Shown here in pieces: positions 41,932 through 52,925 of a stretch of DNA of 64,000 nucleotides (the first letter of the stretch is position 1; each line of letters starts with the position of its first letter). The position numbers and the translations under genes were made by a program. The stretch is from Tupaia tana (lineage: Eukaryota; Chordata; Mammalia; Scandentia; Tupaiidae): assembly GCA_026018925.1 (NCBI GenBank), contig JAKSZU010000009.1, positions 33,588,583 to 33,652,582 on the forward strand, read 5' to 3'. Under the pieces are notes generated by a model that did no database searches, was not told the origin of the DNA, and saw only the letters and a list, made by a program, of their open reading frames with translations.

Positions 41932-42178
41932 TTTTATTTTATTTTTAAAGTTTATTTTATTCATGATAGAGCATATATGAATGAGAGAGATACCCTGACA
42001 GGGTCCCATTATGCTGCAATTTCCTTTCCCCAGTCCAACTTGAAGATCTTGGGCACAAGCACATATGTCTGGTGCGTTTTCAGACCAACCTGGGGGAACC
42101 AAACCACAGTTAACCATGTGGCTTCCACCACTGCAGTTCAGTTTGCTACTGACTGCACTGCCAGGCTAGAGCACTTTC
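41932..42178 (-). mobile_element. tSINE-C, minus strand
   Basis: agtttattttattcatgata, then ccccagtccaacttgaagat and the head end actgcactgccaggctagag. Confidence 0.68.
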
Positions 42179-42214
42179 TCTTTTTTTTTACCTTTCTATT
42201 TTCAGGTTATGAGA

Positions 42215-42790
42215 GGTAAACTCATAATGGAATAATAATAATGACCAAGATTTAGTGAGTGCTTACTATATATTAAGCCATGGATGTTCTCATTTAAGTC
42301 TTATAACAACCTTGTGATAAAAGAATGATTATATTATCATCTCAAAGATGAAGAAATTACAGTATCTTGCTTAAGATCACATAGCTGTAAGTGGGAGAGT
42401 AGGAATTTAAACTGGGTAGTCAAGCATCCAGAGCCTGTATACTAACTGTGACAACATATGGATTTTTTTATGGGGCAAATTTTTAAAAAAGGCTTTGTCA
42501 CAGGGCATGTGTGCTTGCTGGAGAGAGACAGAAAGAAAGTGATAAATCACCCTCCTGGGGGGATGGCCATGCCACAATCCCTTCTCCTCTGTTCTCCTCC
42601 TGGGATTTTGGACATGCAGGTATATATGCCCAGTATAATTTTCAACTCACGTGGCCCGGTGCTCAAACTGTAGTTGGCCAGGTAGGAATCCAATGCCTTA
42701 ACCACCATGCCACCTGCTGGCCCCTGTAGTGCAAATTTTAAGTGATGGAGCTGAGATTTGAACCCAGTAGTTTGACTCAGAAGCCCAAGC
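42215..42790 (-). mobile_element. MIR, minus strand, split by a SINE
   Basis: gtgagtgcttactatatatt, aagatcacatagctgtaagt and, after the SINE, ggagctgagatttgaaccca are the MIR antisense order. Confidence 0.75.
42486..42726 (-). mobile_element. tSINE-B inside MIR
   Basis: Flanking gcaaatttt(t)aa at about 42475-42485 and 42731-42741; head end ccacctgctggcccc. Confidence 0.82.
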
Positions 42791-42929
42791 TCCCAGTATG
42801 TTACAGCACCAAGAAGAACAGGTATTTACCTACACATAGACCTGGTTTTGGAATGACTGCACAGTATTGTTTTAAATTGCCAGATGATACCCTTCCCTCT
42901 CACTGTTCTAGCAGCAGAAGAGAGGCAAT

Positions 42930-44770
42930 GTAAATGTTTATGCTCCTCTAGGGTAAGCAAAGCCCTAGGCTTTGTCTCATGATGGATGTATTTCTGAAAC
43001 TGTCTAGCTTTAGAGCAGAAGAAAGACTGCTGGGATTTTTATTGTTTGGTTTGGTTTTAGCATCTCCTTCTGTAGCTCTAAGCAGAGGATCTTAAATTTA
43101 TCTTGGGGCAAACCTGCCCTTTCTCTGGGAGAAATCACTTCACTGAGTCCTCTTAGTCAAATGTGTATTAGTTACCCACCTGCCAGTGCTCTTGGAGGTG
43201 GAGAAGCCTTGAATGCAGGTGAAAAATGGAAAAGCAGATGCTTCGGACCAGGGATTTATGTATTATATTTAATAGTGGCGAAGGTGGTCTTCACTGAGTT
43301 TTGTTTCAGCTGACTGGATCTGGGGATGAGATGAAAAGAACCGTCTTTGGCCAAGGCAGAATATCTGTAGGCCACTCTCAATAGATGTTGACTATCTATT
43401 TGATGGTGATTTGATCAGCCTAAGAATGAGCAGGGTTGGACATGCTCCTCTTGTCTTTCACTCCCTGCCTGCTACATGGGGTGGTATGGGATCAGTACTG
43501 GAGGTAATGGCTTGCTCTAAAATCTCCCACATTGTATCTTTGGGTTTCTCATTTTGCAACACTGCTTCCTAACAGTGTAGAGTGCAGGGTGGGGTTGAGA
43601 CCAACTGGGCCTAGTAAAGAATGGTGGATAATGAGGCAGATATGCATGAGAAAAGAGAAGCTGGAGGTTAAGGTGACTGGGTTCATAATCTCCGAGAGAT
43701 TATGATTGGACACAGGGAATGGTCCTTAAAAATGTAATCAGAGCAAATGGAGCAGACACTGTGGGAGGAGAGCTAGATACTATCTTTAGCAAGTGTAGAT
43801 GTCCCATGGGCCCTCCTGGAGGAAACTAGAATGCTTTCACTTAGTGATAAAACTTTCTTATTGTTAAATCTCTACAGGCCTGCTGGGTACAATTGCTTAC
43901 TCCATGAAGCCATCTGGCCAAAAAGGCCAGTGGGGAATGAAATCAAGTCTTCACTTTACCCACCAAGTCATGCACCCTGGCACAGAGGTATCAGTCTGGA
44001 GCAGGAGTGCTTTCTTCAGATGTGCACAGAGGCACATTGTGGCCTGTGAACAGTCATGACTTTCACATCCAGCACAGTTGTGTCTGGTGCATAGTAGTTA
44101 ATAGACATATATTGATCAAAAGCAAAGGACTGTGATACGGCTGGTTGGAATGAGGGAGAAAGCTGCAATTACTGTAGAAAGTGAGCTCTAGTACATGGTA
44201 CAGTGTGCTGAGAAAATTGAGCATTTGGGAGGTGAGTGACCCAGTCATGTTAGTGATGGAAAATAGGTGACAACCAGAAGTCTCTTCCAAAATCGGGTTT
44301 ATATGATCTATTTGGCTCTTGTTCAGTTAACTTGTGGTGAGTAGTGGACAAGTGAATTGGAATTTAGTGGATCAGAAGTGTGCTTTCTAGAACTTTTGCA
44401 CAAGTTGGGGTCCCCAGTCAGGCATGACAAGGTTAAACTGTCTGCAGAAACAGAGCAACAATGTCTCTGAAGAGTAAGGTAGAAATAACTGGGGCAGAAA
44501 GTAGCTCTTCAGCAGAAAGTAGCTGAATTAAGGGAGTGGACTGTTCTTATGAAGGGATTGACTTCAATGATTATTATGCTATGACCAGGTTGTAAGAGAG
44601 TTGGTGAGGAACCTAAAGAACGTAAGGAATGTCTCCTAGGAGCACTTGGTGATTGAGGGATCTGTGGAGTAGGTTTATTAAGCTTCTCTAACATTTTTTT
44701 CCTGTAGCCAAAAACATATCTCTGAATCATGCAGGATATTGAGTAGGTCATGGACCATGAATCATGATGC
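42930..44770. other. 1.8 kb without recognised elements
   Basis: The longest repeat-poor stretch in the window. Open frames are short and carry no known motif. GC is moderate. It could hold conserved non-coding DNA or a decayed DNA transposon, but nothing can be asserted by eye. Confidence 0.5.
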
Positions 44771-44775
44771 TTCAG

Positions 44776-45026
44776 GGGGCTGACCCCATAGCCTAGTGCT
44801 TTAGGAAGCTGGATCCCACATGACCAACCACAGTTTGAATCCCAGCCATGCCAGCTTCAAAAACCTTTGGGATGCCAATATGTGCATGCCCTAAATCTGA
44901 CAGGATGAAGAAATGGAGGAAAAAGGATTATGGCATGACCATGTCCCATTGAGAAGTGCTTTCTTTCTCTTTCTCTGTGTCTTTCTCTGGCAAATGCATG
45001 TGTCCTCTGGCAATTAAAAAAGAAAT
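44776..45026 (+). mobile_element. tSINE-D
   Basis: Head gctgaccccatagcctagtg; tail gcaattaaaaaagaaatcaa. Flanks atgcttca at about 44766 and 45030. Confidence 0.82.
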
Positions 45027-45644
45027 CAAATGCTTCATGTCGTGTTTCAAAAGAGCATTGGTAACCAACTATAGTAGCATTGTAGCATAGACTTAGGACC
45101 CACTATGGACTTTGTGTCAGGGATGAACAGGCAGCTCTGTAAAGTAATAGGCCTTCCTTCATTGCACTTCTCTAGAGACCCTGTTTAGATGAGCCTGGAT
45201 CTCTTTGCTGCGCTGCTGGACACAGGTTAGAGAAACATTAGGAAAGAAGGTGCCACTTGAAAGTTTCCCAACAAGTCACTTTTGAGCAGGTCTTGTTCTG
45301 GGAACAAACGCTCAGTAAATGTCAGGCATATAGGCAATCATTGCCCTGGGCCGATAGTGTAACAAGACTTTCTGTGGTTTGACAAAGGCTGCCTCTTATC
45401 AAATACTTGGTTTGTTCATCAAGTTGCTGGGGAGGGCTCTAAACATGCATAGAGTCCATGACTTCCCCTGGGAAGAAAGGGATCAAGAATCTAGATAGCT
45501 ATATATATATATATATAAAACACTATTTTAGCTCAAATTTTACTTCATCAGAGAGGCCTGTCCTGATAGCTCAAGATCATACCACTTGTAATTTTCATCA
45601 CATTTAATATTTGTAGGTAATCTCTTTTGGGAAGACGTTTACTG

Positions 45645-45868
45645 TTTCTTGTTTTGTTTTGTTTAGATTTTTGCCATAGGGCACATGTGCTTGCCAGAGA
45701 GAGACAGAAAGAGAAAATGAGAAATCACCTCTCCAGGGCAGATGGCCACATAGCAATTCCTTCTCCTCCAGTCTTCTCAGAATTTTCAAGCCTCTGGGTA
45801 TAGGACTTGAGCCAGAGTCGGTCATGTGAAATCCAGCTGCCTTAACCTCCATGCCACCTACTGCCTTG
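45645..45868 (-). mobile_element. tSINE-B, minus strand, in L2
   Basis: gtttagatttttgccatagg at the 3' end; head end accctccatgccacctactg-like. Body shortened by about 20 bp. Confidence 0.8.
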
Positions 45869-46120
45869 AGATTTATTTATTTATTTTTTAGTTAATTAAT
45901 TTCTTCCATGAACAAGACAGAGACAGAGAGAAGCACACACAGAGAGACAGCACTCCTAGCAGAGTTTTTATACCACAATCCACCCCAACCTGAGCTAGCC
46001 CCAGATCATGGGCAAGCACATGCACAGTGTACCCAGGAAGGCCTCTGAACGTGAACCCAGAACCTTCCCATGTGAGCCACCCTTGCAGAGTATCACTTTT
46101 TATTGTTACATCACTGTCCC
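45869..46120 (-). mobile_element. tSINE-C, minus strand, in L2
   Basis: gagatttatttatttatttt, reversed CT tract, ggaaggcctctgaacgtgaa. Lies head to tail after the preceding SINE. Confidence 0.68.
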
Positions 46121-46454
46121 ACTCTCCTATCTTTACTTGTTTATTGTCTACCTTCTCTCCACTAGAATGGCAGTTCCTTGAGGGCAGGAGTATTCTCTGC
46201 CTTATCCATCCTGTATCCCTGTGCTTTGAATCATGCCTGGTACAAGAGTAGGTAATTTATAAATATTTGTGGTATTAATGAGTGAATGAATGGAATAACC
46301 ATGTAGGGGGTTATAAAATGAAAACTACGAAGATTCTTCCTGCTTGTATTCCCAGTCCTACTAATCAGAGTGTCATTTAATACTCTTGAGCCTCTTTGAT
46401 CATTTGTGGTCTTTTTGTTCTTCTGTTGGTTATTTCCATAATTCTCTTTTCAAA

Positions 46455-46708
46455 AACTTTTCATTTACTTATTTTTTGCTAGAGGGGTCATGTATTTGTC
46501 AGAGAGAGACAGAGAGACAGATATTCCCTCCTCCGTAGAGAATGGTTATACCTCAACCGTTTCTTCTCCATCTCTTTTGTTTGGGACTTTGGGCATGCAT
46601 GTACATATACCTGGTGTGTTTCTTAAGCCATGGGGCCTGGACCTTGAACCATGCAGTTGGCCATGTGGAATCTGGCTGCCTTAACCACCAGGCCACAGAG
46701 TGAGCCAG
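46455..46708 (-). mobile_element. tSINE-D, minus strand
   Basis: ttttgctagaggggtcatgt, then gggacttgggcatgcatg-like body; head end ggccacagagtgagccagcc. Confidence 0.75.
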
Positions 46709-46721
46709 CCCTGTAATTCTT

Positions 46722-46960
46722 TTTTATTTTTCAGGTTTATTTTATTTCTTTTATGAGAGAGAATGTGCATGTATGCATGCATATGTGCATGGGGAGGGTG
46801 AGAGTCTTAAGCTACGATACCCTTCCCCAGCTAGTTAGGATCTTGGCTACAGGGCCCCTGGTGCATTTCAGGTCAACATGGATCTCAACTCACTGTCCAC
46901 CCACATAGCTTCCAGCACTGCAGATTAGTATGCTACTGCCTGCACTGCCGAAGCTAGGCC
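46722..46960 (-). mobile_element. tSINE-C, minus strand
   Basis: ggtttattttatttctttta, ggggagggtgagagtcttaa, ctgcactgccgaagctaggc. The motif taattctt recurs on both sides (46711, 46963). Confidence 0.65.
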
Positions 46961-47058
46961 CATAATTCTTAAAAAAAAAATGCTTCTACTTCAAAATCTT
47001 GATTAACTTCCTTTAAGCACTATTAGTTCCCCAGGATGTCAGATGAGGTATTTAGGTC

Positions 47059-47150
47059 CCCCTTTCTTTCTTTTTCTTTTTCTTTTTCTTTCTCTCTCGC
47101 TCTCTCTCTTTCTCTCTCTCTCTCTCTTCCTTCCTTCCTTCCTTCCTTTT

Positions 47151-47190
<40 letters not shown>

Positions 47191-47254
47191 TTCTTTTCTT
47201 TTCTTTTCTTTTCTTTTCTTTTCTTTTCTTTTCTTTTCTTTTCTTTTCTTTTTT
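47059..47254. repeat. 196-bp polypyrimidine tract (CTTT/CT/TTTTC)n
   Basis: All-pyrimidine on the plus strand: TTTTTC units, CT repeats, CCTT units, CTTT units, then about 14 TTTTC units. Mirror-symmetric pyrimidine runs like this can form triplex DNA and are length-variable. Confidence 0.95.
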
Positions 47255-47279
47255 TGTTAGCACTTCAATTGTTTCCCTT

Positions 47280-48290
47280 TAATCCTTTGTACAATGTACT
47301 TAAACTTCCTTTTGTACTTACTTCTTGAGGCTCCACTGTGTCAAAAGGGGTAATTAATCTCAACTCCTGCCAGATATTTGACTAGTTTTACATTCTTAAA
47401 GTTTAAATCATTTTCATATGTACATTCCATTCTGTAACTATGTTTGTCCTTCGTGCTTTGTCTATTTGTTGATTGTGAAAAGCAATGAACATCATTTACA
47501 GACTTAAGATTTTGTACTTGCTATTCACTGCAGAATCAAAGTGTGTGATTTGATCACAGGAATAGGTGTAATCTTATATCCCTATACCAGGGCCATGTAA
47601 AGAAGAGTACAACTTTCCAGTTCAAATCGTTTCTCTTATATTCTGCCACTTGCTTAGTCATGCCACATTTGAGGTTATTTTATATATAGACCATGTCTTT
47701 TTGAGGATGTTTGCTTTTCTTGGAATTTCTAATATCTTTTTATTTTTTGGCATGAGATACATGTGCCTTTGTCACTATATTACTAAATTACGAATGTCTT
47801 CCAGCTGTTAGCATAGAAAGCTTCTTAAATGCGCCAAGATGTACTGATCCTTTCTAATCTTCCCTTCTACACAGCTGCCATTGTGGGTTTTCTTTTCATT
47901 GTATTTCTAGGCTAGCGTCTTTGTTTCTTAGACCTCAGGTCTCCCTTTCTTGGATCACTATTTTTTCCTTATTGGAGTACATCCTCAAGTAATTTTTTTT
48001 CCCAGAGAAGATAGCTATGAAATAAAATTTCTGAGTTCTTTCATGCCTAAAAATGTATTTTAATTTTTGGTTTGATATTTGACTAATAAATAAATTTAGG
48101 GTCAAAGTCATTTTCCTTTGAACTTCAGAGGTATTTTTCTAGTAGTTCTATTTTGTTTGCATCTAGTGCCGCTAATGAAGCTTTTCATTTCTCCGTAGAC
48201 TTTTCCCCCCTTCTCTCTTAAAGGATCTTAAGCATCTTAACTTATTCTAAACATTCTAGAATTCTACAGCAATGTGTTTGAGGCCCAACT
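47280..48290. other. No gene; part resembles reversed old L1
   Basis: 48010-48190 (gagttctttcatgcctaaaa, caaagtcattttcctttgaa) looks like the antisense of an old L1 5' coding region. The remainder is AT-rich and unassigned. Confidence 0.4.
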
Positions 48291-48304
48291 ACCAACTACA
48301 AGCT

Positions 48305-48440
48305 TCTGCGCATGCCTAGCCACACCCCCTTTCTGCTTGTCCCCGCACATCCGGGCACCTAAACTGGAAGTGTATGTTGCCAGGAGGGGCAAGGAGAAGT
48401 ACTTCCGGGGGAAAAAGCCCGGGTTGGTGCTCTAGAAGCT
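48305..48440. promoter_or_regulatory. GC-rich block with NRF1- and ETS-like motifs upstream of the ZNF740 retrocopy
   Basis: tgcgcatgcc (48307) matches an NRF1 core, and aaactggaagtg (48360) and acttccgggg (48400) match ETS sites. Such motifs are common in housekeeping promoters. Whether the block belongs to the retrocopy's 5' UTR, to an older repeat, or is a local promoter is undecided. Confidence 0.4.
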
Positions 48441-48496
48441 TCCCGCTGCGCTTCACCTCACACAGGGGTGCTGCTGGCACTGCTGGAGGCCTTGTG

Positions 48497-48665
48497 GTTA
48501 CGGAGACCGTGTGGTGCCAGAGGCCGTGTGGTGCCGGAGGCTGTGTGGTGCCCAAGACAGTGTGGCACCAGAAGCTGTGTGGTGCCTGAGACCATTTGGC
48601 GTCGGAAGCCACTGGGACCCGAGGCTGTGAGGCACTAGGAGGCTCGTGGTGCTAGAGGGCTCCTG
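48497..48665. repeat. About 17-bp GC-rich minisatellite
   Basis: About nine degenerate units around gctgtgtggtgcc.gag (gccgtgtggtgccggag, cagtgtggcaccagaa, gctgtgaggcactaggag). It lies between the GC-rich block and the zinc-finger retrocopy. Confidence 0.85.
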
Positions 48666-48835
48666 GCATTGAAGGCTGCATTTGGCAAGTTTTTGAAACA
48701 TCTTGAACTTTATTGAGAGAATTTAGCTGGAGAACTTGCAGACTCTCTTTTTCTTTGAACTGTAGGCTGGAGCCAGGTAGAGTCCAGGGAACACTTGTCT
48801 TCCCTTCAGAGGATGCTAACTCCTGTTTGAAGAAC

Positions 48836-48940
48836 CCAGGCCTGGGCTTGTGAACGTGTATATTCTAACGTGACATTAAACCAACAAACAAACCAAAAAA
48901 AAAAAAAAAAAAAAACCCTCTTTCTTCCTACTAAAGGAGG
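48836..48940 (+). repeat. Direct repeat, copy 1 (partner 50126-50205)
   Basis: cttgtgaacgtgtatattct, aacgtgacatta, then after an A-run ccctctttcttcctactaaa. The same order recurs 1.3 kb downstream with about four-fifths identity. It lies before the zinc-finger frame. Confidence 0.75.
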
Positions 48941-50027
48941 GGAGCAAGACTGAAGGAACACAAGGGAATTGATGTGATTTGGTGACAGCACTTCAAAGGA
49001 CAGTTTCTTAGGGAAAGGCAGATCAAGGAACTCCTGAACTTTTGGGTTACATTAAGGGAGAAATGAGCATGGCTCAGGTAAATCTCCTGACTTGTGAAAG
49101 CCTAGCAGATGTGATTTTGGTTTCCACTGAAGCCAGTGAAAAGATGATGGTGAGCCAGATTGCCAGCCAGCAGGCCAGCAATGGCGAAAGGGCAGATAGC
49201 CCTGATGTGCTGAGGTACTCGAGTCAGGATCTCAGAATAGAGAGAGAGAACTCCCCAGGCGGCGGAGATGATGACAGTTTATCTGAGGCCTCTCATACAA
49301 AAAAGATTAAAAAATTGGTGTTAGTAAAACAGAATGGTTATTTTCAAGTAAAGGCTCCCCAGGAATTTGTGTGTGATCACTGCTTTGGAACCTATAAGAC
49401 CGCTTACCACCTCAAGAGGCACAGCCTTATTCATACTGGTGAGAGGCCATTTGTGTGCAACATGTGTGATAAGCGCTTCATCCAGAAATACCACCTGGAA
49501 CGCCACAAACGTGTCCACAGTGGTGAAAAGCCTTACCAATGTGAATGGTGTCTTCAGTGCTTTTCTCGTACAGATGGATTACTCAAACACAAGAGGGCGT
49601 ATCATTGGTTCAAGTCTAAGACTTCTGACAAGCAGTTATCTCAGAAAGTGCAAGGGGCCTTGGGTGAAGGGAGTGATCAGAAGAATCTACCAAGGAGCAT
49701 ACCCACCACCACTGCCTGGACTGAATCTGTACCCTTCCTGGAGGAGAGAAGGGCATCAGGAGACGTCTACCCAAGAGCCTCGGCTCTGTAAAGAATCTGA
49801 CACTGTGAATATTGAGGGGATGTTCCTACAGCATTCTTGCATAGGGGAACTGGACCCTGGACCCTGGACCCCTGCTGAGGTTATAGGTGGGGGACTCACA
49901 GTACAGGACCAAGACTGATTATAGCTCCTACAACCTTGGACTCATTTGATACCTAAAATAGAAAAGATTTGGGAAGGGGATTTATTTCTTCGTTTGTTCA
50001 TTTGTTCTGATTTTTTCTTTTTTTGGA

Positions 50028-50029
<2 letters not shown>

Positions 50030-50086
<57 letters not shown>
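50030..50086. repeat. 57-nt T run
   Basis: An uninterrupted T run inside the ZNF740 retrocopy 3' UTR, preceded by T-rich sequence. It is not attached to a recognisable SINE on either side. Confidence 0.9.
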
Positions 50087-50090
<4 letters not shown>

Positions 50091-50125
50091 GTTGACTTAA
50101 TAGGCTGATGGTTAAGGTCTTTTTA

Positions 50126-50205
50126 ACCCAAGACATAGCTTGTGAACATGTGCTTTCTAAAGTGACATAACAAAAACCCTTTTCTTCCTGCTAAAGGATC
50201 TTTAT
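50126..50205 (+). repeat. Direct repeat, copy 2 (partner 48836-48940)
   Basis: cttgtgaacatgtgctttct, aaagtgacataac, cccttttcttcctgctaaag. It lacks the A-run expansion of copy 1. Confidence 0.75.
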
Positions 50206-51591
50206 GTGAAGTTCTGGAGTTTGGTTGAGTCCCATGATGGCCTGCCCTGAACCATGGGAATGGGGAAACTCTCTTAGGAGCAATCATGGAGGCTGGGTGA
50301 ACATTTGTCAGTTGGAGTTGAAGACTGCAGCCTCCGGGAAGTGCCACCCATTTCCCAGCAAAGGTAGGGACTGCAGAGCAACAGCAGCAAACTCATGGCT
50401 ATTACCTAGTTTTGTGGAGGGTGGTTGGTCCTCTGTACTGCAGAGGTCTGAGTATTTCAGGAGAAATGAAAGGGGACATGGCACCCTACATCTGAGATCC
50501 TTTCAGGGAGATGCTGAGGAATGTTTGCTGCCCTGCATTCTTGCAACTTTATGTTAATACTACCATTTGATGTGGCCCAGTAACCAGGCCTTGATTTTTG
50601 GATCTGTCCCATGGCCCCTACAAGTAGGAGCATCTTCCTGTATTTGAGCCAGTCCCCTTCCTGTTAGGTGGACTGGGGTTTGTCTACCATTCACCTCTGG
50701 GAAGGATACATTTAGAAAACTTCCCCAAAGTATTTTTTGAACATGGGAGGCCTTTCTCCCTGCTGCTTGCAGCTAATCTGTTTGGGATGGGGTTGAATGT
50801 GGAAAGAATCATAGGAGTGACCTATGCTTCCACATGTAAGAACTTGTGAATTAATTCAGAATGTGCCCTGCCCCCTCCCATACCTTGCCAAGTGGGGTGG
50901 GTGTGAGGGAGGGCATTTCTGTGTGTATGTGCAATGGGCCATACCACAACCACCCCTAACAGAGATTGGGTGTGGGGAATACTTGGAAGTAGTTGGTTAG
51001 TTTGATTTGCGTTCACATGCTAATGTTCTGGGGCAATGGATATGTGAGGAGAGAGGAGCGAAGGGGTGAAAGGAGTGATTTATCACCCAGAGGGCCCAGG
51101 AGCTTCGTTTAAACCCCAGTCAAACCACAGACTGAGACTCCTGCAAAGGTTCTTGGGCCCATTTGTTTTTCTTTCTGTAATTCATTATAAATGTATATTA
51201 CTCCTATTGGATTGATACCATATATATTTTGCTGAGGTAGGGCCTAGCACTGGAAAGATGCCTAAGCTGTGTTCGGAGGGAAGGAAAATGGAGATGGGGC
51301 AGGCTTTCAGAGACTGGGACATGGAACTGGGGGACCTGGGAAGGGTCAGTTATTGGGTAGGCTGCAGCACCGACCCCTCCCATCCCTGCTCTTCCTAGCA
51401 CTCTAGGGCTTTTTCACCATCTTCAACAGCCTCTTGGCATTACTTGGCTACTGATTGTACTCCTTAGCTTGACATTGGAAGGTTAAATGAGTGGAGTCTC
51501 ACCACAACTTTTAACCCTGTTCCCCATGCTTTTTGTTACAAGCCTTCAACAATCTTTCTCCTAGCGTTCCTCTACACCCCTCTTTTAAAAC

Positions 51592-51646
<55 letters not shown>

Positions 51647-52145
51647 CAATTTGCTAGAAGGAGTTTGTGCTCAGTAGAGAGAAAGAGAAAGTGAGAAACC
51701 ACATGGCATGGGGAATAGCCATGCTGCAATTCTCTCTCCTACTCCTCTCCCTCCTTTTGAGATTTTGGGCATGCTTGCACATGCGCCTGATGTGTTTTTT
51801 GTTTGTTTGTTTTTTGATAGGTTTTTGCTATAGGGCGCGTGCGCTCGCCAGACAGAGACAGACAGAAAGCGAGAAATTACCCCCCAGGGGGGATGGACAC
51901 GCCGCAATCCCTTCTCCTCCATTCTCCTTTCGGGATCTTGGGCACGCACGCACATGCACCTGGCGTGAGTTTAAGCCACTGGGTCCGGGACTCGAACTGC
52001 GGTTGACTACGTGGGAGTCCAGCGACATAGCCATTACACTAACTGCTGGTTTCACCTAGCGTGTTTTTTAAGGTGCTGAGATTCCAACCACGTAGTCAGC
52101 CATGTGGGATCCAGCTGCCTTAGCCACCAAGCTACTGACTGGCCC
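51592..52145 (-). mobile_element. tSINE-D/B, minus strand, with 55-nt T run and nested tSINE-A
   Basis: T run at 51592-51646, then caatttgctagaaggagttt; head end gctactgactggccc. Split near the body/head boundary. Confidence 0.87.
51802..52054 (-). mobile_element. tSINE-A nested, minus strand
   Basis: Flanks cctgatgtgtttttt (about 51787-51801) and cctagcgtgtttttt (about 52056-52070). The tail has GTTT units. Confidence 0.88.
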
Positions 52146-52199
52146 TTTATTTTAATGTACTTATTTTGCTACGGGAGAGGAGAATATCAAAGGAATAAG

Positions 52200-52497
52200 A
52201 TAATTTCTTTTTCTTTTTAAAAATTTGTTAGAGGGTGTGTGCACTTGCTTGGGAGAGAGTGAGTGAGAAAGCATCCGCTGTGGGGGATGGTCACATTACA
52301 ATCCCCTCTCTTCCACCTCTCCCTCCTTGTAGAATTTTGGGCATGCATGCATATGTGCTCAGCATCTTTCTTTTTTCTTTTATTTTTTTCTTTATTTTTT
52401 GAGAGAGATTTTTGCTATAGGCTCAGTGTATTTCTTAAGCTGCCAGGTCTGGCACTCAAACCATGCTGTCAGCCACGTGGGATCTAGCTGCTTCTTC
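52200..52497 (-). mobile_element. tSINE-D, minus strand, with a SINE 3' scrap inside
   Basis: gttagagggtgtgtgcactt start. At 52372-52420 a T-rich run and gagagatttttgctatag form a second, tiny 3' end of another SINE. The head then resumes. Confidence 0.75.
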
Positions 52498-52599
52498 TAA
52501 ATGGTAGTTTTGAATACTTCTTTGGGGGCCGTTTTACAGTTGATTTCATTAGTATATGCACCCTGATTGGAACAGCATATATTTGGAATTGCCTACTCT

Positions 52600-52850
52600 G
52601 ATTGCCTTTTTTTTTTTTTTAACTTACTATCATTTCTGACTTAACCTATGATTGTTGTACAGCATTTTGGGATATTGTATGGTTTCTCAATGCATGTATA
52701 CAGTGTGTAGTTATCAAATCAATAATACAATTGTATTCATCTTCAAGTTTTACTTTTCATAAGCTGTTATAAACTTTTTACCATTAAAAAGGGTGTGTTT
52801 AGATCGAGCCTTTTGAGTCTTTTTTTGCATCCTGCTTACCACTCATTGAT
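52600..52850 (-). mobile_element. Older LINE-1 3' end, minus strand
   Basis: T run, then gattgttgtacagcattttg and tgtatacagtgtgtagttat, a diverged form of the shared 3' motif. Confidence 0.55.
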
Positions 52851-52884
52851 TTTTTCAAAGTGACATTTTTCTTCCATTATGAGA

Positions 52885-52925
52885 CTTTTTTTTTTAGTTT
52901 GCTGCTATAGAACATGTACACTCAC
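52885..52925 (-). mobile_element. SINE 3' scrap
   Basis: ttttttttttagtttgctgc, then tatagaacatgtacactcac, the last 35 bp of a tSINE on the minus strand. Confidence 0.6.

Larger units (their letters stand above)
45518..46295 (+). mobile_element. L2 3' end, split by two SINEs
   Basis: catcagagaggcctgtcctg (45548) and, after the SINEs, ttgtttattgtctaccttct-like, ccttgagggcaggagtattc, gcctggtacaagagtaggta and gagtgaatgaatgga give the classic L2 3' end. Confidence 0.8.
48690..51590 (+). pseudogene. ZNF740: ZNF740 retrocopy (C2H2 zinc finger), frame still open
   Basis: ZNF740 is a small nuclear C2H2 zinc-finger protein. The parent start is matched by the ATG at 49069: [20 protein letters not shown], then [37 protein letters not shown]. 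Three fingers follow (49365-49610): [60 protein letters not shown]. The third finger's last zinc ligand region differs from the parent (HKRAYH where I recall HKRMC). The parent stop after KTSD.QFSL is lost, and the frame runs on into 3' UTR to 49789-49791, adding about 50 codons. It is intronless with long 3' UTR homology expected, so a retrocopy. The 5' and 3' limits are uncertain, since a SINE T-run abuts the end and no poly(A) is seen. Could be expressed, but that is unproven. Confidence 0.85.

Noticed and set aside
47039-47282. Charged or Phe/Leu-rich frames of 74-79 codons on both strands
   Set aside because: Pure translations of the polypyrimidine microsatellite.
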